NCBI RefSeq assembly: GCF_900607235.1
Contig: NZ_LR027852.1
Coordinates: 434,001-498,000, forward strand
DNA length: 64,000 nucleotides
Source: Olivibacter jilunii
GTDB taxonomy: Bacteria > Bacteroidota > Bacteroidia > Sphingobacteriales > Sphingobacteriaceae
Direction of reading: 5' to 3'
Position 1 is the first letter of the stretch. Each line of letters begins with the position of its first letter. The position numbers were made by a program, and so were the translations under genes. The notes beneath the pieces are model-generated. The model was given only the letters and a program-made list of their open reading frames with translations. It made no database searches and was not told the origin of the DNA. Shown one piece after another: positions 10,721-21,077 of the stretch.

Positions 10721-10764
10721 CCGCTGAAGGCGGCATGATGCTTATAAAAGCAAGCAAAAAATGA

Positions 10765-11619
<855 letters not shown>

Positions 11620-11669
11620 CCATTGTGTCTCGCAGAAAGTTGTTGAGTTTAAATAAAAATGATTATCGG

Positions 11670-11692
11670 AAAGCTATCGGGGATATAGCTTT
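11670..11692 (+). terminator. Possible terminator after the rightward xylan operon
   Basis: AAAGCTAT and ATAGCTTT form a perfect 8-bp stem with a 7-base loop 50 bases after the esterase stop. The run of T after it is only three bases, so termination strength is uncertain. Confidence 0.4.
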
Positions 11693-11713
11693 TAAAAAGA
11701 AACATTTTCTTTA

Positions 11714-12078
11714 GTCACTTTTTTCCGCAAAAAGTGACGCAAAAACTCGTCGCTTTAAAATTTACAGGAACGACAGTGCCTCCCAGTACTACTTGTAAAT
11801 TTTAGAGGCGACATATTGCAGAACGGTGGGTTTTTACTTTTAACCGAACGTATTATCTTTAGTCTTAAATACAGTCCCGCGCTAGGAAAAACGGCCTTGG
11901 AGGATATCGACGCAACGAGCAGTAAAGCATTTGCACCCTCGCTCATATTGCAATCCCCAAGCGGATTGAGGAAGTGAAACGGCTCCAATACGCGCCAGTG
12001 ATGCTTTGCCATCGGTTGCAAGGTAGCCTACACATGCCTTGACTTTTTTGGTTCTTTTTGTGTTAAGACAAAAAGAAC
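11714..12078. repeat. Candidate dispersed repeat with terminal hairpins in the 761-base gap before the HTCS gene
   Basis: The gap 11620-12380 has no convincing gene. Within it, a block of about 365 bases is bounded by two hairpins of similar style: GTCACTTTTT/AAAAAGTGAC (11714-11738) and GTTCTTTTTG/CAAAAAGAAC (12051-12078). A third inverted repeat inside has 11-bp arms at 11756-11766 and 11794-11804. The layout resembles the non-coding, MITE-like dispersed repeats that I recall from Sphingobacteriaceae genomes, but only one copy lies in this window, so repetition is not shown. A leftward 88-codon open frame inside (11755-12021) is considered spurious. Confidence 0.4.
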
Positions 12079-12234
12079 ACGATAGATTTGATTAAGAAAA
12101 CCTTCTTTTAATATAAACACCTTCTTCTGTATATTGAAGCGAAACCCTTGTTTAAGTGCAAAAAGCCGATGGTCACATATATAAATTATAATACTTATCT
12201 CTTGTGAATACCTGTTAAAATTGCCAACGTTGGT

Positions 12235-12242
12235 TATTTTTG
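12235..12242 (+). promoter_or_regulatory. Possible -7 box (TATTTTTG) before the HTCS gene
   Basis: Matches the Bacteroidota consensus TAnnTTTG. It would give a leader of about 130 bases. No clear -33 element was found. A ribosome-binding site AAAGGAG (12368-12374) sits 6 bases before the ATG. Confidence 0.3.
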
Positions 12243-12380
12243 TAATCTATTAGTAATGAAACAGTTATTTTTAGTGTCGCTAAAACGTTTATCGCATATT
12301 TTTATGTGAAAATCCAATTCTATTTGCTTACTTTAGCATCAACTAACTAATTAATTCAGTTTTTCTGAAAGGAGCCTGTT

Positions 12381-15300
12381 ATGATGCGAAGTATTACTGG
12401 TCATTACGTTATACTGGTCTTTTTTTGCCTATGTTGTTTTTGTGTTGTAGGCGGTCATGAACTACCTACAGGGTTTAAAAGCTACTCCACCAAAGACGGT
12501 CTTTCATCTAATACGGTATATGGTATTTGGAAGGATAGTTTTGGTTTGTTATGGCTGGCTACCGAAGATGGTCTCAATCGCTTTGATGGAACAAATTTCA
12601 AAGTATATCGACATAACCCACAGGAAGAAGAAAGCCTTCGAGCAAACCACATTACGGCTTTATACGAAGCTTCGAATGGATGTCTTTGGATTGGAACCAA
12701 TGGCGGGGCATTAAGCTTTTACGATCGTAGCAAAGACGCCATCATTAACTATAGGGGACAACCGCTCCGTAAAAAATTCAGTACAGCTATTACGAGTATC
12801 GGAGACGATAGTCGAGGGAATATTTGGGTTGCTTCGTATGGGGCTTTATATATCTTTAATCCCCATACGAAACACCTCGTTGATCATGACGACTATGCTA
12901 AATTGATGGACACTTTTTCGGGAAAGAATACATTGGTGATTTTTAGAGATAAAAAGCAACAAATGTGGATTGGCACCGATAGTGGTCTGTACGTTTATAA
13001 CCATAAACTCGAATTATTAGCGACTTTTAAACATCGGGAATCCGACAAGGGAAGCCTGGCAGACGATTATGTAACTGCCATAACAGAGGATGGGATGGGA
13101 CAACTCTGGGTTGGAACAATGGGAGGGCTCGGTATGCTAGAGAAAGGAAAATGGACGTTCAGAAATTATTATTCAACCTCGGCTCCATTGAAAATCAGTA
13201 GCGATAAAGTATACGCTTTAGCGCCTGACGGCGTAAATGGTCTTTGGGTAGGTACGGATGAAGGTTTAGATGTATTAGATGTGGCGTCTTTAAAAATCCG
13301 GAGCTTTAGACCGGATAAACGGAATATGCAGAGTTTAAGCAGCCGATCAATCCGTTCCATCCTTATTGATAAAGCAGGAATATATTGGGTGGGCACTTAT
13401 CAAGGCGGACTCAATAAATATGACAAAAACCTGAGTCAATTTAATTTAAAGGAGTGCAATATCTTCGACCCTTATGGATTACGTTCGCCGATTGTAACGG
13501 CTTTTGCTGAATATGGCCAAAATGTATTTGTAGGCACCGATGGAGGTGGTCTGCATCTATATGACCGTTCCTCGAATTTGTTGCAACATATAGAAATACC
13601 CAAGCCAAAACGTGATTGTGCGCACGATCTGAGTGTCCTGGCCATGGAAATGGGACATAACAATCGTTTGTGGTTGGGAACCTATATGGATGGCTTATTT
13701 TCATACGACCCCGAGAGTAAACGCAGCAAGCAATACATAAAGGGCAAGGGAGCGAAGCATTTAAACCATGCCGATATTTTTTGTTTAAAGGAAGACAGAA
13801 AAGGCAATCTCTGGATTGGAACAAATGGAGGAGGGCTTAATTTGCTACATGTCGACGAGGAGCGTATTGAGAAATTCGTCCACACAGCTATACGCGAAGA
13901 TGACCCGACACAGCCTGCCAGTAATTACATTCGATCCATTGAAGAGGATCGAGGTGGTCGCATTTGGATCGGTACCTTTGGCTCCGGCATCTCCATCTTT
14001 AATCCTGAAAATAAGAGGTTTTCATTTTATAATAAAGCCAATAGTGGGTTGCCGAGTAATTACGTGTTAACCATTAAGGAGGATCGAGAAGGAAATATTT
14101 GGGTTGGTACAGCGGGCAACGGGATCGGATATCTAAAGAAAGGAACCGGGAAATTTATCACCTTGTCAGAAAATGATGGCTTGATCAATGGCGTGGTTCA
14201 GAAAATTCTTGAGGACCACTCGGGTAAATTGTGGTTCAGTACCAACAAAGGATTAAGTTCATACGATATAAAAGAAAATAGTTTCAAAAATTATTCTTAT
14301 CATGCTGGTTTACAGACGGGATCTTTTGTATTGGGCTCCGGTTTGTGTCTTAGTGATGGTGAAATTTTCTTTGGCGGACAAAAAGGATTCAACCACTTTA
14401 ATCCTTCCCAACTAAAGATAAATAAGAATGTGCCACCGGTAATTTTAACAGACTTAAAGATCGATAACCAGCGCATTTCACCTTCAAAGGAGGGCCCCAT
14501 TCGCAGTTCCTTATTAATGGCGAAAGAAATTCAATTAAAATACAAACAGAACTTTTTGATCTCCTTTGAAGCATTGAATTTTACAGTAGCAGAAGAGAAT
14601 CGATATCGATACAAACTGGAAGGATTTGACAAAAATTGGATTATTGCGGGTAGGGAACATAGTGCTTACTATACAAATTTGGATCCGGGAGCGTATACAT
14701 TTCATGTGCAAGCAAGTAATAACGATGGGGTTTGGAATAAAGAAGGTAGGTCCATACGCGTGACTGTCGCACCACCTTTCTGGCGTACTATATATGCTTA
14801 TATGGTGTATATGATAGTGATTGGAGGTGTTTTATTGTATATACGTCATCGGGGCATTAAAAAACTGGAGGCAAAATTTGCCTTGGAGCAGGAGCGTCTG
14901 CAGGCTAAACAGCTATTAGAACAAGAGCGTAAGGAAGCTGAGCATCTACATCAATTGGATCGGATGAAGATTAAATTTTTGACCAATCTGAGCCACGAAT
15001 TTCGCACGCCAATTTCGCTCATCATGGGGCCCGTTGATAATTTGATAGCACAGACACAGGAACCAGGGCAATCTAGCCAGTTGAATTTGATTAAGCGAAA
15101 TGCTCGTCGATTACTGAATCTGGTGAATCAACTGCTTGATTTCAGAAAAATGGAAGAGAAGGAATTACGGCTGCAATGTACACCGGGCAATTTCGTTTCT
15201 TTTATAGAGGAGATTAGTGATTCTTTTAACGATCTGGCCAGTCGAAAAAAAATCGATTACGCATTTTATACCTCCTTATCGTCGGTTTCCGCTTGGTTCG

Positions 15301-16544
15301 ACCATGATAAGATTGAGCGGATCTTATTCAATTTACTATCCAATGCTTTCAAGTTTACACCAGAGGGAGGGGCCATATCTTTAAATTTAGAAAAAATTGA
15401 AAGTGGTGCGAACAATGAATTCGTATCATTACATGTTGCCGTGAAAGATTCCGGCATTGGTATTCCCAAAGAAGCTCAGCAACGGATATTTGATAGTTTT
15501 TTTCAATATGATTCAGGTGCAATGATACTGAATCAAGGTACCGGTATTGGCTTATCTATCGCGCGGACTTTTGTAGATATGCATGGTGGTAAATTGCAAG
15601 TAATAAGCGAGCCTGGTAAGGGAAGCATTTTTTCTTTTGATGTAAACCTTAAACGCGTAACGTCAGATTTAGACGAAACAGTGTCGGCAGCATATGAAAC
15701 AAAGCCAACCACACCTTATGACAAGACGCCCATGGAAAGTGAGCTGCTTACGTCGCATGCTTCCGTTTTGATTATAGAGGATGACGATGATTTCCGCTTT
15801 TATATTAAAGATAACTTAAAATCCTACTATAGAGTGTTTGAAGCCGCAGATGGAAAGGAAGGATGGCAACGGGCTCTTTTTCACCACCCGGATATTATCG
15901 TTTGTGACATTCAAATGCCGGTGATGAATGGGCTGGATTTAGTTCGGAAATTGAAGTCAGATAAGCGAACGAAACATATTCCGGTTGTTTTGCTAACGGC
16001 ATCAAATGAAGAAAAAGGATTGTTGCTTGGTTTGGAATCCGGAGCGACCGATTACATGACTAAACCTTTTGACTTTGCTGTCTTGCAGACTAAGATAGCT
16101 AATTTGTTGTCTTTAAACCAGGCATTTAAAGATGCCTATTCTAAACAAATCAGTATAACGGTTCCTGAAGACGAAGTGGTATCCGAAAGAGAAAAATTCT
16201 TGCAGAAAGTGGTTGCCTATATCCACGAAAATATGGGCAATAGCCAATTATCAGTCGAAAGTGTGAGCGCACACCTTTTTATTAGCCGAGCATCTCTATA
16301 CAATCGATTATTGGAGTTTACCGGTATGACCCCTGTAGAATTTATACGTGCCGCAAAACTAGAAAGAGCAGCCTATTTACTGGAGAAAAGCGATATGAAC
16401 GTTGCTGAAGTTGCTTATGAAACGGGCTTTGCCAATCCCAATTATTTTACCAAAGTTTTTAAAGCAAAGTATCAGTTGACACCTTCAGAATTTATTCAGG
16501 CAGTTTCAAAGGGCAGGAATGTGATGATGCAGGAGGAGAAATAA
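12381..16544 (+). CDS. Hybrid two-component system regulator (HTCS) controlling xylan genes
   Basis: One-protein signalling system: a periplasmic sensor binds an oligosaccharide, and a cytoplasmic kinase, receiver and AraC domain activate the locus. Order: signal/anchor helix (about residues 5-27); two seven-bladed propellers built from repeats such as WIGTNGG and WVGTDEG (about 30-690); a Y_Y_Y immunoglobulin-like domain (about 700-795); a membrane helix (about 798-822); a coiled coil; HisKA with phospho-acceptor His872 in LSHEFRTP; HATPase with DSGIGIPKE and GTGIGLSIA; a receiver with phospho-Asp1176 in VCDIQMPVMNG; and an AraC DNA-binding domain (about 1270-1380). All key residues are present. 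It is the only regulator for the two flanking xylan loci and lies beside the GH10 gene. The inducer is inferred to be a xylo-oligosaccharide. Confidence 0.96.
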   Translation: MMRSITGHYVILVFFCLCCFCVVGGHELPTGFKSYSTKDGLSSNTVYGIWKDSFGLLWLATEDGLNRFDGTNFKVYRHNPQEEESLRANHITALYEASNGCLWIGTNGGALSFYDRSKDAIINYRGQPLRKKFSTAITSIGDDSRGNIWVASYGALYIFNPHTKHLVDHDDYAKLMDTFSGKNTLVIFRDKKQQMWIGTDSGLYVYNHKLELLATFKHRESDKGSLADDYVTAITEDGMGQLWVGTMGGLGMLEKGKWTFRNYYSTSAPLKISSDKVYALAPDGVNGLWVGTDEGLDVLDVASLKIRSFRPDKRNMQSLSSRSIRSILIDKAGIYWVGTYQGGLNKYDKNLSQFNLKECNIFDPYGLRSPIVTAFAEYGQNVFVGTDGGGLHLYDRSSNLLQHIEIPKPKRDCAHDLSVLAMEMGHNNRLWLGTYMDGLFSYDPESKRSKQYIKGKGAKHLNHADIFCLKEDRKGNLWIGTNGGGLNLLHVDEERIEKFVHTAIREDDPTQPASNYIRSIEEDRGGRIWIGTFGSGISIFNPENKRFSFYNKANSGLPSNYVLTIKEDREGNIWVGTAGNGIGYLKKGTGKFITLSENDGLINGVVQKILEDHSGKLWFSTNKGLSSYDIKENSFKNYSYHAGLQTGSFVLGSGLCLSDGEIFFGGQKGFNHFNPSQLKINKNVPPVILTDLKIDNQRISPSKEGPIRSSLLMAKEIQLKYKQNFLISFEALNFTVAEENRYRYKLEGFDKNWIIAGREHSAYYTNLDPGAYTFHVQASNNDGVWNKEGRSIRVTVAPPFWRTIYAYMVYMIVIGGVLLYIRHRGIKKLEAKFALEQERLQAKQLLEQERKEAEHLHQLDRMKIKFLTNLSHEFRTPISLIMGPVDNLIAQTQEPGQSSQLNLIKRNARRLLNLVNQLLDFRKMEEKELRLQCTPGNFVSFIEEISDSFNDLASRKKIDYAFYTSLSSVSAWFDHDKIERILFNLLSNAFKFTPEGGAISLNLEKIESGANNEFVSLHVAVKDSGIGIPKEAQQRIFDSFFQYDSGAMILNQGTGIGLSIARTFVDMHGGKLQVISEPGKGSIFSFDVNLKRVTSDLDETVSAAYETKPTTPYDKTPMESELLTSHASVLIIEDDDDFRFYIKDNLKSYYRVFEAADGKEGWQRALFHHPDIIVCDIQMPVMNGLDLVRKLKSDKRTKHIPVVLLTASNEEKGLLLGLESGATDYMTKPFDFAVLQTKIANLLSLNQAFKDAYSKQISITVPEDEVVSEREKFLQKVVAYIHENMGNSQLSVESVSAHLFISRASLYNRLLEFTGMTPVEFIRAAKLERAAYLLEKSDMNVAEVAYETGFANPNYFTKVFKAKYQLTPSEFIQAVSKGRNVMMQEEK

Positions 16545-16664
16545 AGGAAGGGGACGCTCCCTATTTTCGTCTTTTCAAGGAGGGACGACGAAGCGATCGC
16601 TGGATTTAAACATTTTTATCCCTTTTTTCTCGATTAGCATCGGCGTAATCATTCGGTTAACGGA

Positions 16665-16672
16665 TATTTTTG
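16665..16672 (+). promoter_or_regulatory. Possible -7 box (TATTTTTG) for the GH10 gene
   Basis: TAnnTTTG match 47 bases before the GH10 start codon, suggesting that the xylanase has its own promoter rather than depending on HTCS read-through. No clear -33 element. Confidence 0.4.
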
Positions 16673-16719
16673 ATAAATACTTCTTGTCAATAGATCCATA
16701 ACTGAAATATTATAGCCAT

Positions 16720-17838
16720 ATGTTATATCGGAAAAAAAAAACAAACGCAATCAATTCATCTCCTACAAACGCCATTTGTTTATTCTTATTCGTGCTTTTA
16801 TGTGTGCAGTCGCTGATGGCACAAGATAATACAAAAGGATTGAAAGACTATTATCAAGAATTTTTTCCTATAGGCGTAGCGGTCAATGGGCGGTCGCTTG
16901 CAGGACAAGAGGCCCATTTATTACTACAGGAGTTTAATAGTATTACGCCGGAGAATGCCATGAAAATGGAAGTGATACACCCCCGAAAACTGGAATATAA
17001 TTGGGCTCTTGCTGATAGTATCGTTGCCTTTGCGCAGAAAAATCGATTGCGTGTTAGAGGACATACACTGCTTTGGCATGAGCAGGTCCCTGATTGGTTT
17101 TTCCTTGATGATCAAGGAGCTCCTGTGACAAAAGATACTTTATTAAAAAGGCTGAAAGATCATATTACTACGGTGGTTGGGCGTTACAAAGGGAAAGTTT
17201 ATGCTTGGGATGTGCTGAATGAAGTTATCGATGACAATCCGAAGCAGTTTCTGCGTCAGTCTAAGTGGTTGGAGATTGCCGGTGAAGAGATACTGGCGAA
17301 GGCGTTTGAGTATGCGCATGAAGTTGATCCGGATGCGCTCTTATTTTATAACGATTATAACAGCGAACGTCCGGAGAAGAGAGAGCGGATATATCGTTTG
17401 GTGAAAAAACTAGTGGATGACGGTGTCCCTATTCATGGGATCGGGTTACAGGGGCATTGGTCAATTTTCGAGCCTTCTACTTCTGATCTGGAACAAGCCA
17501 TTGAACGTTACGCTTCACTTGGTTTGCAGCTGCATTTTACCGAACTGGATGTGTCCGTGTATCCTTGGGAAAAAGAAAGAAGAAGGAAGCGCCCGGGTGA
17601 GATCGATGCTTTAACCCCAGCGCTTGAAGAAAAGCAAATAGCACAGTATGAAATGATCTTTTCCGTTTTCAGAAAATATAAAAGTCATATTACCAGTGTG
17701 ACCTTCTGGAATTTATCGGACCGTTATTCGTGGTTAGATCATTATCCTGTACAGGGTAGGAAGAATTATCCCTTGCTATTTGATCGCAATCTTGAACGTA
17801 AAAAAGCTTACTATAAAGTAGTTGATTTCAAAAACTAG
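16720..17838 (+). CDS. Glycoside hydrolase family 10 endo-1,4-beta-xylanase
   Basis: Cuts the xylan backbone internally, producing xylo-oligosaccharides. An export signal covers residues 1-35 (hydrophobic CLFLFVLLCVQSLMAQ). The GH10 TIM barrel fills the rest at the usual single-domain length (372 residues). Diagnostic blocks are NSITPENAMKMEVIHP, VRGHTLLWHEQVPDWF, the acid/base Glu168 in WDVLNEV, and the nucleophile Glu275 in HFTELDVSV, plus TFWNLSDRYSWL near the end. No carbohydrate-binding module is present. It lies 175 bases after HTCS and converges with the leftward esterase gene. It supplies the backbone-cutting activity that both SusCD loci otherwise lack. Confidence 0.96.
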   Translation: MLYRKKKTNAINSSPTNAICLFLFVLLCVQSLMAQDNTKGLKDYYQEFFPIGVAVNGRSLAGQEAHLLLQEFNSITPENAMKMEVIHPRKLEYNWALADSIVAFAQKNRLRVRGHTLLWHEQVPDWFFLDDQGAPVTKDTLLKRLKDHITTVVGRYKGKVYAWDVLNEVIDDNPKQFLRQSKWLEIAGEEILAKAFEYAHEVDPDALLFYNDYNSERPEKRERIYRLVKKLVDDGVPIHGIGLQGHWSIFEPSTSDLEQAIERYASLGLQLHFTELDVSVYPWEKERRRKRPGEIDALTPALEEKQIAQYEMIFSVFRKYKSHITSVTFWNLSDRYSWLDHYPVQGRKNYPLLFDRNLERKKAYYKVVDFKN

Positions 17839-17947
17839 TTTGTAAATCGATATTTATCATACGCATTTAAACCATATGCGAAGCTATCGTCAAGGATCAA
17901 TTGTATTCATTGTATACCTTCATTGTGATAGAAATGGCTAAACCCTG

Positions 17948-19924
17948 TCAAGGAGCTTGTTTACTTAAATCGATCTCAAATGGCGAAGCAGGTAAACCAG
18001 CAGTATTGTAAAGTCCCGCGATGGGATTGTCTGCCCAAGCATATCGAACTTTTGCTGGTTGTTGTATCGCTGGAGCGGAAAGAATGATTGTGTTGCCACG
18101 AACTTCCGTTTTAGCCCAAACAAATTTGCCATCCGTACCGGCTAATGTAAAACCTAATAGATTGTTTTCAGGTCGCAAATCCAAGGCAGCTCCTTGGTCA
18201 TCAAAGTTAAGTTCGACTCGATTGCCCTTTACTTTCCATGATTTTAGTATAGGGCCTGAAGCCACCATTCCTTTCTGATGATATACATTTTTCAAGGCTA
18301 ATAAGGCCAGCCGCTTCCCTATATTTTTCTTGTCCAGAGGATGTATGTCATTCCATTCTCCCAAATCAATGGCCACAGCCATGTTGGTATGAGCAGTTTT
18401 TAAGCCAAGTCGTTGCGCTTCGCGTAAATTTGCCCAAGCGCTCTCGGTAGGTTGTTGCTGTTTGGGATTATAGTTTGGTAGTTGCACATATAGAAAAGGC
18501 AAGTTCTGATCGTTCCATTTTTTTCTCCACTCATTGATTAAATCCCTAAGCAAAGCAGTATAACTTTGATAAGTTGCGATATTCGATTCACCCTGGTACC
18601 ATAATATGCCTTTGATGCTATACGGAAAAAGAGGGGCTGCCATTGCATTAGATAGCCCGGTTGGTTGGTATTGAAAGGTGACAAGATCTGTTGGGAAGGC
18701 TTGTGTAAGGGCACCGACTTGAAAGCTCCAATCTCCTTTTAGGCTGATGGTGTCAGAATAGGTTGTTAGCGCATAATCTTTATCCGGTATAAATTCACCA
18801 TGCTTGCTTTGAGTTACTACACGAACCACCAAGGTGTTTTTTCCCGGCTTTAAAAGCCCGGGCGGGATCTTATAGCGCCGTGGTGGGTATTGATATCCGG
18901 TAGAGCCAACTAAAACACCATTGATATAAGCTTGGTCGCTATCTACAATTCTTCCTAAGTGGAGCATTGCTTCTTTCGTAAGAAGAGAAGATGGCACGCT
19001 AAAATCTTTTTTCAACCAAACGCTTCCACACTCATCCCATTTCCCTGGTATTTGAATAACCTGATCTGTTTGAAACGTATAGGAACTTTCATACCATTTT
19101 GGAACTCCCGTTAATCCTTTATCTTTTGCATCCAAAGTCGCATGCCAAATTTCGGTTTTTCGTTTATCGATTTTTTTTATACTATCGACTAATAAGCTGT
19201 CTTGATATCGTTGTGTTTTGGCCAATAAATCAGGATATTTCTGTATAGCCTCTTCCGATAACCAAGCCTCAATCGGAGAGCCTCCCACAGCACAGTGAAT
19301 GATGCCAATGGGAACTCGTAGTTTTTCTTGCAAATGTTTAGCAAAGAAGTAGCCAACAGCTGAGAAGTTGAGTACTTCATCCGGCGTAACTGATTTCCAG
19401 TTCCCTGACGCAACGTCAGTTGCGGTAATATTAAAATCATAACGTAAAGGCACTTTGAACTGGCGAATAGTAAATGACTCGGCCGTATCGATTTCCCGCT
19501 GATATTTTGGCGCTACCCTTGAAATCGGTAGTTCCATATTCGACTGGCCAGAGCAGAACCATACGTCGCCCAATAAGATGTTTTTCAATCGGATGGTATT
19601 CTTGCCCTGAATAACCATGTCATAAGGTCCACCTGCCGGCATTGCGGGTAGGTAGACCTGCCAATCACCCATTGAGTTGGCTTTTGTTGTGCGTTGATGA
19701 CCTCGGAAGTTTATTTCTATCAATTCTCCAGGATCCGCCCATCCCCAAAGATGAATGGGATGATCGCGCTGAAGCACCATGCTATTACCAATGAGCCTCG
19801 GTAGTTTAATTGCCGCCTCTGATGTTAAGGATATGAACGTCAAGAAGCTAAATAAGCTAAAAAGGAGCTGGTATTTGCCTGATATACGGCGGTTGTGCGC
19901 TTCATGTACTAAGATGTGATTCAC
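17948..19924 (-). CDS. Sialate O-acetylesterase-like SGNH esterase (probable acetylxylan esterase)
   Basis: Exported SGNH-family esterase expected to deacetylate xylan oligosaccharides; the name sialate O-acetylesterase is historical and sialic acid is unlikely here. A signal sequence covers about residues 15-37. The catalytic Ser128 lies in FCSGQSNMELP and the Asp/His motif in WNDIHPLDKKN near the C-terminus; WYQGESN is the SGNH block III region. A beta-sandwich insertion (about residues 270-390, with YINGVLVGSTGYQ and GKNTLVVRVV) splits the hydrolase domain, as in two-domain SGNH esterases of xylan loci (CE20-like, my recollection). It is the last gene of the leftward locus, 9 bases after the GH43 stop. 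The start used gives a long positively charged N-terminus; a later start is possible. Confidence 0.88.
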   Translation of the reverse strand: MNHILVHEAHNRRISGKYQLLFSLFSFLTFISLTSEAAIKLPRLIGNSMVLQRDHPIHLWGWADPGELIEINFRGHQRTTKANSMGDWQVYLPAMPAGGPYDMVIQGKNTIRLKNILLGDVWFCSGQSNMELPISRVAPKYQREIDTAESFTIRQFKVPLRYDFNITATDVASGNWKSVTPDEVLNFSAVGYFFAKHLQEKLRVPIGIIHCAVGGSPIEAWLSEEAIQKYPDLLAKTQRYQDSLLVDSIKKIDKRKTEIWHATLDAKDKGLTGVPKWYESSYTFQTDQVIQIPGKWDECGSVWLKKDFSVPSSLLTKEAMLHLGRIVDSDQAYINGVLVGSTGYQYPPRRYKIPPGLLKPGKNTLVVRVVTQSKHGEFIPDKDYALTTYSDTISLKGDWSFQVGALTQAFPTDLVTFQYQPTGLSNAMAAPLFPYSIKGILWYQGESNIATYQSYTALLRDLINEWRKKWNDQNLPFLYVQLPNYNPKQQQPTESAWANLREAQRLGLKTAHTNMAVAIDLGEWNDIHPLDKKNIGKRLALLALKNVYHQKGMVASGPILKSWKVKGNRVELNFDDQGAALDLRPENNLLGFTLAGTDGKFVWAKTEVRGNTIILSAPAIQQPAKVRYAWADNPIAGLYNTAGLPASPFEIDLSKQAP

Positions 19925-19933
19925 GATATGTTT

Positions 19934-21043
19934 TTATTGATTCAGGGCTGTATTGGCTTTAAATGGATCGATCATTCCCAATGTTCCGTCTGGATTGTGC
20001 TTAAGCTCCGTTACTTTTATATTCCGTAAATGTGTTTTTCCCGACAACTCCGTGTCATGATAAAATATATACCATTTTCCTTTGAATTCTATAATGGAGT
20101 GGTGCGTCGTCCAACCTTGAACAGGCTTCATAAAATGACCGGCATAAGTAAAAGGGCCCATAGGAGAATCGCCTATCGCATAGGCTAAAAAATGGGTGTC
20201 GCCGGTAGAATAAGTGAAGTAATATCGACCTTTATATTTATGCATCCAGGCACCTTCGAAGAAACGTCGATCATGATCGCCTCCTAAAATAGGCTTCCCG
20301 GCACTGTCGATAAGCATTGCTTTCCCAACGGGGCCGTCAAATTCTGTCATATTTGATTTCAGTTTTGCTACGCGGCAGCTAATAGCGGGTGCATCATCCT
20401 GCTTTAAGTCGGTCAATGAGCCGTTTGCTTGGTAGGTGCCGGTTTCCCAACGCTGCAGTTGTCCTCCCCAAATACCGCCAAAGTACATATAGGCGGTGCC
20501 GTCATCGTCTACAAATACGGCTGGATCGATACTACAACTTCCTGCTATCGGTTCTTTGAAAGCTTTGAAAGGGCCCGTCGGCTTGATGGCTGTTGCTACA
20601 CCGATCCGGAAAATATCTTCTTTATCCTTTGCGGGGAAATATAGGTAATAGGTGCCGTCTTTATAAGCGGCATCCGGAGCCCACAGCTGTCGCTTTGCCC
20701 AGGGAATATCTTCAACCGATAGGGCAACACCATGATCGGTTACCGATCCATTGATACTATCCATCGATAAGATATGATAATCACGCATGGCAAAGTGGTC
20801 TCCATTATCATTTTCAGTCGTTCCCGCATCAATATCATGTGAAGGATAAATATAAATTTTACCATCAAAAACATGGGCAGATGGATCGGCCGTGTAAATA
20901 GAATGAATCAACGGTGGGGATAAGAAGCTTTGCTTCTTCTGTTCTGCTTCGTCGCTTTGTTGTGATTGCTGTTGTTGATGATTTCCGGAGCAAGCATAGA
21001 TAAATGGAACGGCTAGTAGCCAAACGGACATCTTTTTTCTCAT
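19934..21043 (-). CDS. Glycoside hydrolase family 43 lipoprotein (beta-xylosidase-like)
   Basis: Probably releases xylose or arabinose from short xylo-oligosaccharides. The start was set at MRKKMSVW because an upstream in-frame start would run far into the susD gene. A lipoprotein signal ends with Cys18 in FIYACSG and is followed by a Gln-rich linker (residues 22-29), a common spacer in surface lipoproteins. The compact propeller has Asp53 in TADPSAHVFDG, Asp173 in SIDPAVFVDDDG and Glu263 in FFEGAWMHKYKG. There is no C-terminal sandwich, and the sequence resembles the small subfamily 1 type that contains beta-xylosidases. It lies between susD (34 bases) and the SGNH esterase (9 bases), in one leftward operon. 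Confidence 0.92.
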   Translation of the reverse strand: MRKKMSVWLLAVPFIYACSGNHQQQQSQQSDEAEQKKQSFLSPPLIHSIYTADPSAHVFDGKIYIYPSHDIDAGTTENDNGDHFAMRDYHILSMDSINGSVTDHGVALSVEDIPWAKRQLWAPDAAYKDGTYYLYFPAKDKEDIFRIGVATAIKPTGPFKAFKEPIAGSCSIDPAVFVDDDGTAYMYFGGIWGGQLQRWETGTYQANGSLTDLKQDDAPAISCRVAKLKSNMTEFDGPVGKAMLIDSAGKPILGGDHDRRFFEGAWMHKYKGRYYFTYSTGDTHFLAYAIGDSPMGPFTYAGHFMKPVQGWTTHHSIIEFKGKWYIFYHDTELSGKTHLRNIKVTELKHNPDGTLGMIDPFKANTALNQ

Positions 21044-21077
21044 ATTTATTGATTTCTTATTTTTGTTTAAACGGATA

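Noticed and set aside
11755-12021. Leftward 88-codon open frame before the HTCS gene
   Set aside because: Lies within the block of inverted repeats, has no ribosome-binding site or recognisable domain, and its composition looks non-coding.
12480-14450. Many similar segments inside the HTCS gene that could be taken for a DNA repeat array
   Set aside because: They are protein-level propeller repeats (WIGT-type) with diverged codons, normal for this sensor family.
20977-20991. Gln-rich run in the GH43 lipoprotein
   Set aside because: Short low-complexity linker after the lipidated Cys, common in surface lipoproteins; not a sign of expansion or frameshift.
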